A DNA stretch of 46,524 bases from CAZMFZ01 sp964565665 (GCA_964565665.1 CAZMFZ010000009.1:1-46524); one strand, 5' to 3'. Counted from the stretch's first letter, positions 15,276 through 25,369 are shown. Program-made: numbers and translations. The notes: generated from the sequence alone by a model not told the origin.

Positions 15276-16127
15276 ATGAAACTACTACGATTTGGCGAAT
15301 TTGGACAAGAGCGTCCGGGCATTTTGATAGATGGCATAAGAAAAGACCTCTCAAATCATTTTATTGATTGGAACGGGGCTTTTTTTGAGAACAACGGGCT
15401 TGAATCAATTGAAGAATTTCTAAAAGATAATAAAGAATCGTTAAAAGAGGTGCCCGAAAATGTGCGTTGGGGATCGCCCGTTTCCCGTCCTTGGAAGGTA
15501 ATTTGTATAGGACTCAATTATTCAGACCATGCCATAGAATCAGGTATGCCCATTCCGGCAGAGCCTATTGTATTCATGAAAACCACCAATACCGTTATTG
15601 GCCCTTACGACAATGTACACATACCAAGAGGCAGCCAAAAAACAGACTGGGAAGTAGAATTAGGCATTGTAATTGGCAAAAACGCCCGTTACTTAGGTTC
15701 GAAAGAGGAGGCTGAAAAATACATTGCTGGCTACTGCATTTCACACGATGTATCGGAAAGGGCTTTTCAATTGGAACGGGGTGGGCAGTGGACCAAAGGT
15801 AAATCGTGCGACACCTTCAACCCACTTGGTCCTTGGCTGGTAACCAAAGATGAATTGAAAAATGTGCATAATCTTTCTATGAACCTTTCTATAAACGGTG
15901 AAGTGAAGCAGAAGGGAAATACCAATACCATGATATTTAATTCCTATTTCATTGTGCATTATTTATCGCAATTTATGACTTTGGAGGCAGGCGATGTGAT
16001 TTCAACAGGTACGCCTCCAGGTGTGGGTATGGGCTTCAAACCACCACAATACATTAAAGCAGGTGATGTGGCAGAATTAAGCATCGAGGGATTAGGCACT
16101 CAAAAGCAAACTTTTATACAAGCATAA
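15276..16127 (+). CDS. fumarylacetoacetate hydrolase family protein
   Basis: The 283-residue protein has the FAH fold signature: CIGLNYSDHAIESG, then DWEVELGIVIGK with metal ligands Glu126 and Glu128, and Asp158 (ISHDVS). It ends with the GDVISTGTPPGVGMG loop. Enzymes of this form are Mg/Mn-dependent C-C bond hydrolases. The closest relatives I remember in Bacteroidota are 2,4-diketo-3-deoxy-L-fuconate or -rhamnonate hydrolases and proteins mislabelled ureidoglycolate lyase. An aldonate dehydratase is encoded 3.6 kb away, which fits a non-phosphorylating sugar-acid route, but the two genes are not in one operon. A hairpin terminator follows. Confidence 0.88.
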   Translation: MKLLRFGEFGQERPGILIDGIRKDLSNHFIDWNGAFFENNGLESIEEFLKDNKESLKEVPENVRWGSPVSRPWKVICIGLNYSDHAIESGMPIPAEPIVFMKTTNTVIGPYDNVHIPRGSQKTDWEVELGIVIGKNARYLGSKEEAEKYIAGYCISHDVSERAFQLERGGQWTKGKSCDTFNPLGPWLVTKDELKNVHNLSMNLSINGEVKQKGNTNTMIFNSYFIVHYLSQFMTLEAGDVISTGTPPGVGMGFKPPQYIKAGDVAELSIEGLGTQKQTFIQA

Positions 16128-16137
16128 AAGCGGTTTC

Positions 16138-16169
16138 ATCTCCTATAAGTCTTTAAACCTATAGGAGAT
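16138..16169. terminator. bidirectional hairpin terminator
   Basis: ATCTCCTATA (16138-16147) pairs perfectly with TATAGGAGAT (16160-16169) around a 12-nt loop, followed by TTT. It lies between the convergent hydrolase and permease genes. Confidence 0.8.
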
Positions 16170-16176
16170 TTTGCAA

Positions 16177-17400
16177 CTAATCGAATCTGATAGCTCGTAT
16201 CGGCTTTATTCGGGCAATTGCCATGCAAGGCAGAAATACTACTAAAGCCATAAAACTGCTCAATAGTACATTGGTATATAGCCACACTTGCCAGCTCCAT
16301 TCTATAGGCACGCTGTTCATATAGTAGTTTTCAGGGTCGAGTGGTAGCAAGTGAAAGTAATATTGCAATCCGCAAAATATAGCTGCCAAGGCATTGCCAA
16401 TCAGCAATCCGTAGCCGATTAATTTTATCCCCCTTACAAAAAATATTTTCATTATCAATTGATTGCCAGCACCTAAAGCTTTGAGAATGCCAATCATTTG
16501 GGTTCGCTCCATTATCATTATAAATAGAGATGAAATCATGTTGAACCCCGCCACTACTATGATTAATATCAGGAAAATTACCACATTCTGATCGAGCAAT
16601 ATCAGCCAGTCGAATACAGTAATGTAGCGGTCGGTTATTTTTTCAAGCCCAAGGTCGTAATCCATATGAGCAAACACGGTATCGGCAGCCACTTCGAGTT
16701 TATCGAAATCTTTTATCATTATTTCATAGCCGCCTGCCACAGTACTGTCCCAATTATTCACCCGCCTTATCAGGTTTATATCGCCAATCATATAGGCTTC
16801 ATCAAACTCTTCCATGCCAGTGTTGAATAATCCTGTTACCTTCAGCTTTCTTATGCGTGGCGGATTTTGCACAAAAAACACCGTTATATCATCCTCTATC
16901 TTTAGTCTGAGCTTCTTGGCTATTTTTTCGCTCACTACTATTTCCTTCGCTCCAGTAGAATCGCCAAAGTGAATAAATCGCCCTTTGGTGATGTTTTTTC
17001 CGAAAGTTGCAATGTCGAAATCGCTATCTACCCCTTTCAAAATGGTGCCTAGCACTTCTTCGTTGGTTTTGATAAGGCCTGCTTTTAGGCTGTAAGTGCT
17101 GATGTTGCTGATTAGTTTGTTCTGCCTCATGGCTTTCATAAATGCAGGATTTACTTGAATGGGGTTTTCGTGCAGCGAGTTGTTGAGGTCGTATTTGGTA
17201 AGCTGAATATGCCCCCCGAAGCTGAAAAGCTTATTGCGAATATTGCGTTGGAAGCCTAATAAAATAGCATAAGAGATGAGGATAATGAATATGCCTGAGG
17301 CTACACTGCCTATGGCTATGCGGCTGATTATGGTAGAAAACGAACTCCTGTTTTTTGAGGAAAGTCTTGACGCTATAAAGTTTGAAAGAAGCATTTGCAA
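16177..17400 (-). CDS. LolC/LolE-type ABC transporter permease (FtsX family)
   Basis: The 407-aa membrane protein has the MacB/FtsX layout: one helix near residues 29-50 (IAIGSVASGIFIILISYAIL), a large periplasmic domain (about 55 to 270), then three C-terminal helices (about 278-300, 318-345, 370-395). The MERTQMIGILKALGAG motif typical of this permease family lies between helices 2 and 3. Homologues move lipoproteins from the inner membrane to the LolA carrier. No ATPase partner is adjacent, so the LolD-type subunit must be elsewhere. It follows the NarL-type regulator by 107 bp on the same strand. Confidence 0.88.
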   Translation of the reverse strand: MQMLLSNFIASRLSSKNRSSFSTIISRIAIGSVASGIFIILISYAILLGFQRNIRNKLFSFGGHIQLTKYDLNNSLHENPIQVNPAFMKAMRQNKLISNISTYSLKAGLIKTNEEVLGTILKGVDSDFDIATFGKNITKGRFIHFGDSTGAKEIVVSEKIAKKLRLKIEDDITVFFVQNPPRIRKLKVTGLFNTGMEEFDEAYMIGDINLIRRVNNWDSTVAGGYEIMIKDFDKLEVAADTVFAHMDYDLGLEKITDRYITVFDWLILLDQNVVIFLILIIVVAGFNMISSLFIMIMERTQMIGILKALGAGNQLIMKIFFVRGIKLIGYGLLIGNALAAIFCGLQYYFHLLPLDPENYYMNSVPIEWSWQVWLYTNVLLSSFMALVVFLPCMAIARIKPIRAIRFD

Positions 17401-17507
17401 AATTGGCTAAAATTTGACTAATGCCAATAGTGATAGGCAATCTCTTATTTTTCAAAAAGAATTATGAACGAGAGATACCGAGATCCTAAGCCATTTCCTA
17501 AGCCTGT

Positions 17508-18158
17508 TTACTCATCAATAATTTTTATTTCGTACGCAAACTTCACTAGGCCTACTAAAGTTTTTGTATTGGTTTTTCGAAATATATTTTTGCGATGGGT
17601 TTCTACTGTGTATTCGCTAATGTGCAGAGCATCTGCTATTTTCAAGTTTGAATACTCTTTGATAATGAGCTTTATTATTTCAATTTCTCTTGGTGTGAGT
17701 TCAAAAGTTTTGGCATCATCTTTTTTTGTTTCCTTCTCCGTTACCATATTTGAAATCAAGATTTCCGATACCTCTCGGCTATAATACCGGCCTTTTGCCA
17801 TTACTTTTTTTATGCCTTCGAGCAATTCTTTTCTATCGGTGTTTTTGAGAATGTAGCCAGAGGCACCAGCATCAAGTGCTTGCTGTATGCTTCCAAGTGC
17901 ATTATTCATAGTTAATATTATCACTTTTGTATACGGATATGCTTGCCTTATTTGCTGCGTAAGCTCTATTCCGTTAATGTCAGGCATGTTAATGTCAATC
18001 AATGCCACGTCTATTTGATTTTCATCTAGTATTTTCAATGCCTCTTTTGCGCTCAACGCAGCATATATTTCATCAAACTGCTTATCGGTTTTCAATATAG
18101 ATTTTAGTCCGTCAAGCATTATTTTGTGGTCGTCACAAAGTAAAAGTTTCAAAGCCAT
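17508..18158 (-). CDS. NarL/FixJ-family response regulator
   Basis: The 216 residues have a receiver domain with acidic pair Asp9-Asp10, phospho-acceptor Asp55 (LIDINMPD) and a conserved Lys near 105. A LuxR-type DNA-binding helix-turn-helix follows (about 150 to 210: FELTPREIEIIKLIIKEYSN, then LKIADALHISEYTVETHRKN). It is the output partner of the 7TM-DISM kinase encoded 19 bp upstream on the same strand. Targets are unknown; the following LolC/E-type permease could be one. Confidence 0.94.
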   Translation of the reverse strand: MALKLLLCDDHKIMLDGLKSILKTDKQFDEIYAALSAKEALKILDENQIDVALIDINMPDINGIELTQQIRQAYPYTKVIILTMNNALGSIQQALDAGASGYILKNTDRKELLEGIKKVMAKGRYYSREVSEILISNMVTEKETKKDDAKTFELTPREIEIIKLIIKEYSNLKIADALHISEYTVETHRKNIFRKTNTKTLVGLVKFAYEIKIIDE

Positions 18159-18177
18159 AGTTTGTTTTCTCGTTTAG

Positions 18178-20118
18178 TTATTCTGTGTCTTGCATTTGCA
18201 ACATATTGAAATGGATGTTGTACATGGTGCCTTTATCAGGTGATGAATCAATATGTACTTCACCCTTCAAATATTCTATTCTTGAAATGATATTTTTAAT
18301 GCCCATGCCATTTGCCGACTTTTGAATCACAGATATTTCAAAACCTATGCCATTGTCTTCAATCAAAATTACCAGATTATCGTCTTCCCTAAAAAGCTGA
18401 ATATACACATCTGTAGCTTGCGAATGGCGAATGGCATTGTGAATTATTTCCTGAATAATTCTGTAAATAGTAGTTTGAACTTGGGGCTGCAAATCTGGCT
18501 CAAAATCTAGATTTTGAAAGTGAACTTTGATTTTTTCTGCATTGTTAATTTTTCTGCAAAAATCTTTGAGAGCTGCCATTAAGCCAAATTGAATTACGGT
18601 ATTGGGCATGAGATTGTGAGAAATATTCCTAATTTCCCGGCAAGAATCATCGACCAAAGCCACAATACTATTCACAACATCAGCAGTTTGTTTATTGCGT
18701 TTGTCTACCCAATTTTCTAGGGAAGAAAGGTTGAGCTTTACTACCGAAAGCAACTGGCCAATACCATCATGTAGCTCAAAGGCCAATCTTTTCCTTTCGT
18801 TTTCTTCACCCTGAATTATAGCCCCAAAAGCTTTTTTCTGTTCCTCGTTGAGTCGTTGCAGCAAAAATGCGTTTTCTTGTAGCTGCAATATGGTTTCACG
18901 TTGTGCAATTTGCTTTTCTACTCTCAAAATATTAATACGATCGGCCAAGGCAAAAGATAAAAACAACAGCTCAAGTATGGTGCCAATTTGGATGCTATAA
19001 GTGGCTAGAAAATTGAAAGGAATAAACCCTAAACTTGCTATGGCATACATAACGCCTCCAAAACTAATGGCTGTCCAGCCCACAATTAAAAACCTGGTAG
19101 AAGAAATGCCTTGTTTTCTGGCACTAAAAATAGCCGATAAAATGCAGGGAATAACACCAAAAACTGCCAAGAATATAAAAAATGGCAAATTATACTTAAG
19201 CGGAATAAATATGCACGATATTATTTCTGCAAAAGCAATACATTTTATAAGGTAAAACGCATTTTTCATCCATTTCGACTGGTACAATTTGCCAATAAAA
19301 CCTTCTAGAAATAGCATGATAAATAATATGACCATACTAAAAAACACCCCGCCCATCTTGTTGGAAATGGTGGGAAAATCTTTCATTATATATTGATTGA
19401 ACCAGCCGCCAAGCTCCATCTGAAACAATAGAGTGGAGAATATATAGAATACATAATATAAATAGCTAATGTCGAAAAAAGCAAAATATAGAAACAGATT
19501 GTAAAAACCCATAATAATGATGGCACCAAAATATATGCCTTCTACCATTTGAAGCCTATATTGGTAGTCGAAATAATTTTTATAGTCGGCTAATACAAGT
19601 GAGAAATCTACAACATCTTCCGAAGCTATTTTTAGGTATAAGGTGTATTTTTTATGTGTGTTGAGGGGTAAATCGAATATAAAATAGCGATTGTCGAACT
19701 CTCTGGTGGCAAAGCTTCGGGCGTTTCCGGTTTTTGTTTGCTTCAGTAAATTGCCTGTTTCGTCTACCAAATAGCAATCAATATAATTGATGGTAGTGTT
19801 TTCGCAGGCCAATACCAAATTGGGTTTTAGAGAATCAGTGTCGAACTCAAGTTTAAACCAATAGGTTGAGTTGGTATAACCAAAGTTGTTTTTCCCTTTC
19901 TCTGGTTTTATAAATAGTGGTTTGTCTTTGCCATTTAGAAGTTCGGCAATAGTAAGGCTGCTTATTTTATCTTCAAAAAAATAGCCTTGCAGGTATATTC
20001 TATCATCAAATTTTATTTGGCTTGCATTCAATATATTAGAATCGGCAAAAATGCTTTTCGGAGAAAAAATCAATAAGAAAGTAACTAAAAATAAGGATTG
20101 TCTTTTAGGATACTTCAT
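18178..20118 (-). CDS. 7TM-DISM sensor histidine kinase (HisKA_3 type)
   Basis: The 646-aa protein has a signal peptide (1 to about 25), an extracellular beta-rich 7TMR-DISMED2-like domain (about 28-180), seven hydrophobic helices (about 190-395), a coiled coil (395-435) and a NarL-partner kinase core. The dimerisation box is ERKRLAFELHDGIGQLL with His450. The ATPase has IIHNAIRHSQA (N box) and EDNGIGF. Extracellular DISM domains are thought to bind carbohydrates or other small ligands. It is in an operon with the NarL-type regulator and divergent from the LytS-like kinase gene with a 141-bp shared promoter region. Confidence 0.94.
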   Translation of the reverse strand: MKYPKRQSLFLVTFLLIFSPKSIFADSNILNASQIKFDDRIYLQGYFFEDKISSLTIAELLNGKDKPLFIKPEKGKNNFGYTNSTYWFKLEFDTDSLKPNLVLACENTTINYIDCYLVDETGNLLKQTKTGNARSFATREFDNRYFIFDLPLNTHKKYTLYLKIASEDVVDFSLVLADYKNYFDYQYRLQMVEGIYFGAIIIMGFYNLFLYFAFFDISYLYYVFYIFSTLLFQMELGGWFNQYIMKDFPTISNKMGGVFFSMVILFIMLFLEGFIGKLYQSKWMKNAFYLIKCIAFAEIISCIFIPLKYNLPFFIFLAVFGVIPCILSAIFSARKQGISSTRFLIVGWTAISFGGVMYAIASLGFIPFNFLATYSIQIGTILELLFLSFALADRINILRVEKQIAQRETILQLQENAFLLQRLNEEQKKAFGAIIQGEENERKRLAFELHDGIGQLLSVVKLNLSSLENWVDKRNKQTADVVNSIVALVDDSCREIRNISHNLMPNTVIQFGLMAALKDFCRKINNAEKIKVHFQNLDFEPDLQPQVQTTIYRIIQEIIHNAIRHSQATDVYIQLFREDDNLVILIEDNGIGFEISVIQKSANGMGIKNIISRIEYLKGEVHIDSSPDKGTMYNIHFNMLQMQDTE

Positions 20119-20259
20119 TGTTTTATTTACAGATGAATAAAAAACGCATTTTTGAATTGTAGCTCATAAAATATTATTCTCAAATAGCCTCGAAAATTAG
20201 CATAATAAACAACAATTATCTATTTTTAATTCGCAATAGCGTCTCAAATTCTCCGCATT

Positions 20260-23200
20260 ATGAGTTCTCCTTCTTCAGGCAACGAACAAAGCCATTTCAA
20301 TGGTTTCACTAGCACAGATTTAGAGCAAATCATCAACAGCTCTCAAGATTTTATTGTATCTCTTGGGCTTGACTATACCATAAAATACGCCAACAATGCC
20401 TACTGTGATATGGCGAGAAAAGCCTACAGCAAGGAAATAGCTTACCATCAGACTTTATTTTTCGATTTAATCCCACATTTTTTACATGCTCATTATAAAG
20501 AATTGCTCGCAAATGTGGTAGCAGGCGAAACGATTAGCAACGATACTTACCGAAACTACTCCAATAAAAACCTGTCTGATGCTTACTTTGAAGAAGTATT
20601 TAAGCCTGTGGTAGGTGCTGAAAATGCGATTCAATCTATCTCGGTTTTCATAAAAGACATTACCCAAAAGTATAGAATAGAACACCAATTGGCTGAGAAT
20701 GAAGCGATTTTGCGTGGAGTATTCGATAGCAGCTCCGATGAAATACTTTCTATAAACACCAAATATGAGGTTACAAGCTTCAATACATGTGTAGAAGCAA
20801 CATATACTAAAATCACTGGCAAGAAAATAAATATTGGTACCAATATATTGAAGTATTTTGATTCGCAAGGCCATTACCAATTGGCTTCTACATTCAAACA
20901 AAGATACGACAGAGGCCTAAAAGGTGAAAAATTTAGCGAAACAGATACTTATGAGCTTGATGGGGTAAATCTGTATAGAGAGCTATTTATCAACCCCATT
21001 GTCGTAAATAATTCGATAATTGGCATAAGTATTTTTGGGCGAGACATTACCCAGAAAATTCACAATGAGAAAAGAGCAATTGAAAACGAAGAGTTTTTAA
21101 AGTCGGTGCAAAACATGGCTCAAATAGGTACTTGGAGGCATAATTTGAAATCGGTCGATTTTTCCTGTTCCAATTATTGTTTCGAAATATTTGGTGTAAT
21201 GCCTACTGTAAAGCCCACTAAAGAGCTATTTGATGGTATGCTAGGCACTGAAAATAAGCAAAAAATTCAAAATGCAATTAGCAAATTCCTTATAAACGGC
21301 AAAAGAGAATCGTTTGAAATTACACTTGCTTTCTCTGCCAATGTCGTAAAGCACCTAGCTTGCAATATCAATCCTATATTTGATAGTGAAAATAATTTAG
21401 TGGAATACATTGGAAGTATACAAAACATAACTGACCGTAAAAACATCGAGCTTTCATTGGCTTCTTCGCTCGAAGAGGCCGAAAAACTAAACGAAACCTT
21501 GTCGCAAAGGGAAAAAGAACTCACTTCAAATGAAGAAGAGCTACGTACTTATGTAGAAGAATTGTCGTTGCTTAACAGAAAATTGGAAAGTAACGAGGCC
21601 TTGCTAAATAAAAACTTGCAGTTGCTCAATCTTTCAGGGCTACTTAGCAAACTGGGAGGTTGGGAATATGATGTAGCCGAAGACAAATACTATCTCACCG
21701 ACCAAATGTATTTGATGCGTGGGCTAAAGATAGGTGATGAACTCAACTTTAAAAACACACTCAACTTCTATACTCCTGAAGATGCCGCAATCTTAAAAAG
21801 CAAAATTGACCAGCTAATGCTTACTGGCGACCCTTACGACCATGAAATGCAGATGAATACTCTTTCCGGTGATAAAATATGGGTGAGAAGTATAGGCTAT
21901 TCTGAAATGAAAAAGGGCAAAGTTGTGAAAGCCTACGGTGCCGTGCAAGACATTACAAAGCGTAAACGCGACCAACAAAAATTGGTAGATAGCGAAACAA
22001 ACTTGAAGGCCATTATCAACAATACCGATTTTGGAATATGGGCTATTGATAAAGAATACCGATTGATAGCATTCAATGATGTATTTGAGCGAGAATACGC
22101 CCCATATTCTACTGTTTCGCCTAAAGTTGGTATGAATCTTTTTGCAAATACTCAATCGAAAAAAGAAATTGAAAACCTGAAAAAATACTATGAAAGGGCG
22201 TTTAAAGGTGAAAAATTTAGTATTGAAATAGATATTTTTGATTTTACTTTTGAATCGTATTTCAACCCTATTATCCAATCAGATGGCTCAATTCGTGGCG
22301 TAGCTGTCATTAATAAAGATATTTCTTCCCGCAAAATAATTGAAAAGCAAATTAAATCAAGTGAACATAAATTTAGAGCACTCTTTGAAAAATCAAAAGT
22401 ATCAATGATGCTAATTGAAAAAGAAAATGTAATTGATTGCAACGAACAAACCCTCAAGCTTTTTCATATTTCAGATAAAACAGAACTCAACAAACTCATA
22501 CCTCCACTCCTGAAGGAATCGGGTTTTGAAGGATTTTCTTTGACTGATAACTCCTCCAACAAACCCAATACCGCAGAACTGAAAGAGCAAATATTCGAAT
22601 GGACACATACACTCAATGATGGATACAAACTCTATGGCGAAATAAGAATTACACCAGTTGAAATAGACGATAGAGAGGTGCTTTTTTCACAATTTTACGA
22701 CCTCACCGAAAGAAAATCGGCCGAAGTAAAGATATTAGAAAGTGAAAATTTCCTCAACAGCATCATCGACAATATTCCTATTGGTATTATGATTATCAAT
22801 CAGTTTGGTGAAGTGCAACGCATGAATTCTGCCTTAATAGCTCTTACTGGCATTCCAGAAAATTGGTTTAACAGAGGGAGTATCAATTTTTCAAACGACC
22901 CTTTTTTGGAAGAGATAGGTGCAAAAGAAATATTTAAAACTGCCCTGAAAGGTGGTGTGGTAATCAACGAGGAGCTGAAAATTGATTTCGGATTATCTAT
23001 TAATGAATGGAACATGCGTGACGATATTGCTTGGTTTTTAGTCACCGCTTTCCCTATTGAAGAAAATAAAAGCATAAATAATGTAGTAATAGCTCTTATT
23101 GATATTACAGTTGATAAGCAAAATGAAGAGAAAATAAAGCTCAATGCCACAGAACTTATAACATCGAATAAAAAAATGGCCGAGTACAAGCTCATGGCTT

Positions 23201-23820
23201 TACGTTCGGTAATGAATCCGCATTTTCTATTCAACTCCCTCAATTCAATTCAATATTTTATCGCAAAAAACGAAAGAGAGCAAGCTCTAAATTACTTGTC
23301 TCTTTTTTCAAAGCTCATCAGATCTATTCTCGACAGCTCTATCGACAATTCGCACTCGCTGGTTGAGGAAATAAGTATTCTCCGTTTCTATACCGATTTG
23401 GAAACCTTGCGATTTGAAAACAAATTCAAGACTATATTTGAAATTGATGAAGAAATAGACCAAGACTCTATTGAAATCCCATCACTTATATTGCAGCCTT
23501 ACGTTGAAAATGCTATTTTGCACGGGCTTTACAACAAAGAGGGCGAGCAAGGCGTATTACTAATCTCTTTCAAGCTTACTGATGATGAGAATCTGATGGT
23601 AGTAATTGAAGACAATGGGGTAGGCAGAATAGAAGCTTTGGAAATAAAACAAGCCAGTAAAATTCACCGCTCGGTAGGCATGTTGGTAACCCAAGAGCGA
23701 TTGGAATTGATAAATAAAGACAATAACTTGACAGTCAAGATAATCGATTTGAAAGATGAAAGCGGAAATCCAAAAGGTACAAGAGTAGAAGTGCAATTTA
23801 ATATAGAAACAAATTTATAA
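20260..23820 (+). CDS. multi-PAS sensor histidine kinase, LytS/YehU (His_kinase) type
   Basis: The 1186-aa protein has no membrane helix that I can see, so it should be cytoplasmic. I count seven PAS-like units, starting near residues 15, 150, 280, 445, 580, 705 and 830; several carry the PAC-type ends (GRDITQK, DITKRKRDQ, DLTERKSAE). A coiled coil near residues 395 to 450 separates units three and four. The kinase region starts near 965 with LRSVMNPHFLFNSLNSIQYF, phospho-accepting His988, and an ATPase with EDNGVGR. It lacks the classical HisKA box. The partner LytTR regulator starts 13 bp after its stop. Ligands are unknown; seven stacked PAS units suggest integration of several cues. Confidence 0.93.
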   Translation: MSSPSSGNEQSHFNGFTSTDLEQIINSSQDFIVSLGLDYTIKYANNAYCDMARKAYSKEIAYHQTLFFDLIPHFLHAHYKELLANVVAGETISNDTYRNYSNKNLSDAYFEEVFKPVVGAENAIQSISVFIKDITQKYRIEHQLAENEAILRGVFDSSSDEILSINTKYEVTSFNTCVEATYTKITGKKINIGTNILKYFDSQGHYQLASTFKQRYDRGLKGEKFSETDTYELDGVNLYRELFINPIVVNNSIIGISIFGRDITQKIHNEKRAIENEEFLKSVQNMAQIGTWRHNLKSVDFSCSNYCFEIFGVMPTVKPTKELFDGMLGTENKQKIQNAISKFLINGKRESFEITLAFSANVVKHLACNINPIFDSENNLVEYIGSIQNITDRKNIELSLASSLEEAEKLNETLSQREKELTSNEEELRTYVEELSLLNRKLESNEALLNKNLQLLNLSGLLSKLGGWEYDVAEDKYYLTDQMYLMRGLKIGDELNFKNTLNFYTPEDAAILKSKIDQLMLTGDPYDHEMQMNTLSGDKIWVRSIGYSEMKKGKVVKAYGAVQDITKRKRDQQKLVDSETNLKAIINNTDFGIWAIDKEYRLIAFNDVFEREYAPYSTVSPKVGMNLFANTQSKKEIENLKKYYERAFKGEKFSIEIDIFDFTFESYFNPIIQSDGSIRGVAVINKDISSRKIIEKQIKSSEHKFRALFEKSKVSMMLIEKENVIDCNEQTLKLFHISDKTELNKLIPPLLKESGFEGFSLTDNSSNKPNTAELKEQIFEWTHTLNDGYKLYGEIRITPVEIDDREVLFSQFYDLTERKSAEVKILESENFLNSIIDNIPIGIMIINQFGEVQRMNSALIALTGIPENWFNRGSINFSNDPFLEEIGAKEIFKTALKGGVVINEELKIDFGLSINEWNMRDDIAWFLVTAFPIEENKSINNVVIALIDITVDKQNEEKIKLNATELITSNKKMAEYKLMALRSVMNPHFLFNSLNSIQYFIAKNEREQALNYLSLFSKLIRSILDSSIDNSHSLVEEISILRFYTDLETLRFENKFKTIFEIDEEIDQDSIEIPSLILQPYVENAILHGLYNKEGEQGVLLISFKLTDDENLMVVIEDNGVGRIEALEIKQASKIHRSVGMLVTQERLELINKDNNLTVKIIDLKDESGNPKGTRVEVQFNIETNL

Positions 23821-23833
23821 ACCTATACCCTAT

Positions 23834-24592
23834 ATGCTAAAGGCCATAATTGTAGATGATGAAGAAAAAAGCAGAGAAAATCTGAAAATTTTAATTGAAG
23901 AATTTTGCTCAAATGTGCAAGTACTTGCCTTAGCCAAATCAGTGAGCGAAGGTATTGAAGCCATCGATAATTTTCGCCCCGATATTCTGTTTCTTGATAT
24001 TCAAATGCAAAAAGAAACTGGTTTCGATTTGCTCAACAGAATCAAGAAAATAGATTTTGAAATTATATTTACTACCGCTCATTCCGAATATGCCATTGAT
24101 GCCATCAAGTTTTCTGCCATTGACTATTTGCTGAAACCAATCGATATCAACGACCTAAAACAAGCCATACGAAGGGTAGAAAAAAAGCTCACCAACAACA
24201 ATTTTAAAGAGCAATTCGAAACTTTGCTGCACAATTTTCGAGCCGACAATTCCGATAGTTACAAACTTGCCATTCCCTCATCTGATGGATTGGTATTTAT
24301 TAGTATAAAAGACATAATCTATTGCGAAGCATTGAGCAACTACACCAAAATTCACATGAAAGATGGCAAGTTTCATATCATTTCTAAGACACTCAAAGAA
24401 TATGAAGGCCTGCTAAGCAACTATCATTTTTTTAGAGTTCATCATGCCTATCTTATCAATACTAAGGAGATAAAAAAATACGTGCGAGGCAATGGTGGCT
24501 ATGTGATTATGAACAACGATGTATCAATTGATGTGTCGAAACGCAAAAAAGAATTATTCCTGAAAAAGATTGACAATGGTTTTTTCTCTTAA
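23834..24592 (+). CDS. LytTR-family response regulator
   Basis: The 252-aa protein has a receiver domain (1 to about 120; Asp8-Asp9, phospho-acceptor Asp55 in LFLDIQMQK, Lys102) and a C-terminal LytTR DNA-binding domain (about 145-250). The latter includes IIYCEALSNYTKIHMKDGK and FFRVHHAYLINTKEIKKYVR, both hallmark segments. It lies 13 bp downstream of the LytS-like kinase gene and is its expected partner. LytTR regulators bind paired direct repeats; none is obvious in the short flanks here. Confidence 0.95.
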   Translation: MLKAIIVDDEEKSRENLKILIEEFCSNVQVLALAKSVSEGIEAIDNFRPDILFLDIQMQKETGFDLLNRIKKIDFEIIFTTAHSEYAIDAIKFSAIDYLLKPIDINDLKQAIRRVEKKLTNNNFKEQFETLLHNFRADNSDSYKLAIPSSDGLVFISIKDIIYCEALSNYTKIHMKDGKFHIISKTLKEYEGLLSNYHFFRVHHAYLINTKEIKKYVRGNGGYVIMNNDVSIDVSKRKKELFLKKIDNGFFS

Positions 24593-24649
24593 AAGTCGAC
24601 TTCTTTTCAGGCTGTATGAGTTGTATATCTTAAAACTGCCATTTACAAT

Positions 24650-25369
24650 TCAAATAGCAGTGCTAGATACATATTTCACCAAAAGTCGCTTGGCGATTGG
24701 CAAAAGACTTTCATCAACAGGCATTTCTATTTTTGATTCCACCAAATAAGTACCAGGATTAGGTAGTTTTTTGTATCTTTTTATCAAATCCACTTTCATG
24801 TTTTCGTAGGTGTTTGCCATACCTCTGCGTTGGGCTTCCAAAAATCGGGTATGCACACCTCTGTATTTTTCTTGCACGCTTTGGAAAATCGTAATTTGGT
24901 ATTCGTAGATGCGCGTCATTCTCGAATCAGCCTCAGATACAAACAAATAGCCTTCATCGGGATAGAGTGGCGATAATCCGATGGGTGAAATCTGCATTTT
25001 ACTTTCAAAATTTTCATATAAATCTTTGCCATCTGCCAAATGCAGCTTAAACTCAGGAATTGAAAATGAGATAATTGATTCAATTTCTTCCATCATTTCA
25101 TCGTCTTCAACTATTTTTTCATATACCATTTGAAGTTTTTCAAAATCTGGTTGATTGAGTCTTTCGGGAAAAGCGTTTTTTATAAGCTGTTTATTTTCTT
25201 TCAAAATCATTAAATTCTGAAAGTGAAAAATAAGGTCTGAAAGTACCGGATACAGCTTTTTTTCTTCAAAATTAATGTTCACCTCTTGCAAATAAGCCAA
25301 AAGCACATATTTTTTATACTCAAAATCAATCAATCCTTCGGTGAGCCAATTGTTGCTTAAAGTTTTCAT
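24650..25369 (-). CDS. conserved hypothetical protein of 239 aa
   Basis: The frame starts MKTLSNNWLTEGLIDFEYKK and encodes a soluble, mostly helical protein without signal peptide or cysteines. The first 110 residues are Glu/Lys-rich helices (EEKKLYPVLSDLIFHFQNLM, KIVEDDEMMEEIES). The second half includes ISPIGLSPLYPDEGYLFVSE and a well-formed C-terminal segment LVESKIEMPVDESLLPIAKR. I have a sense of homologues in other Bacteroidota but no named domain. It is convergent with the LytTR gene, with 57 bp between. A 198-bp spacer follows upstream before the YjbR-like gene; it contains no gene. Confidence 0.8.
   Translation of the reverse strand: MKTLSNNWLTEGLIDFEYKKYVLLAYLQEVNINFEEKKLYPVLSDLIFHFQNLMILKENKQLIKNAFPERLNQPDFEKLQMVYEKIVEDDEMMEEIESIISFSIPEFKLHLADGKDLYENFESKMQISPIGLSPLYPDEGYLFVSEADSRMTRIYEYQITIFQSVQEKYRGVHTRFLEAQRRGMANTYENMKVDLIKRYKKLPNPGTYLVESKIEMPVDESLLPIAKRLLVKYVSSTAI

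Noticed and set aside
22800..23243. 147-codon minus-strand frame opposite the multi-PAS kinase
   Set aside because: Antisense shadow of a well-supported PAS/kinase region.
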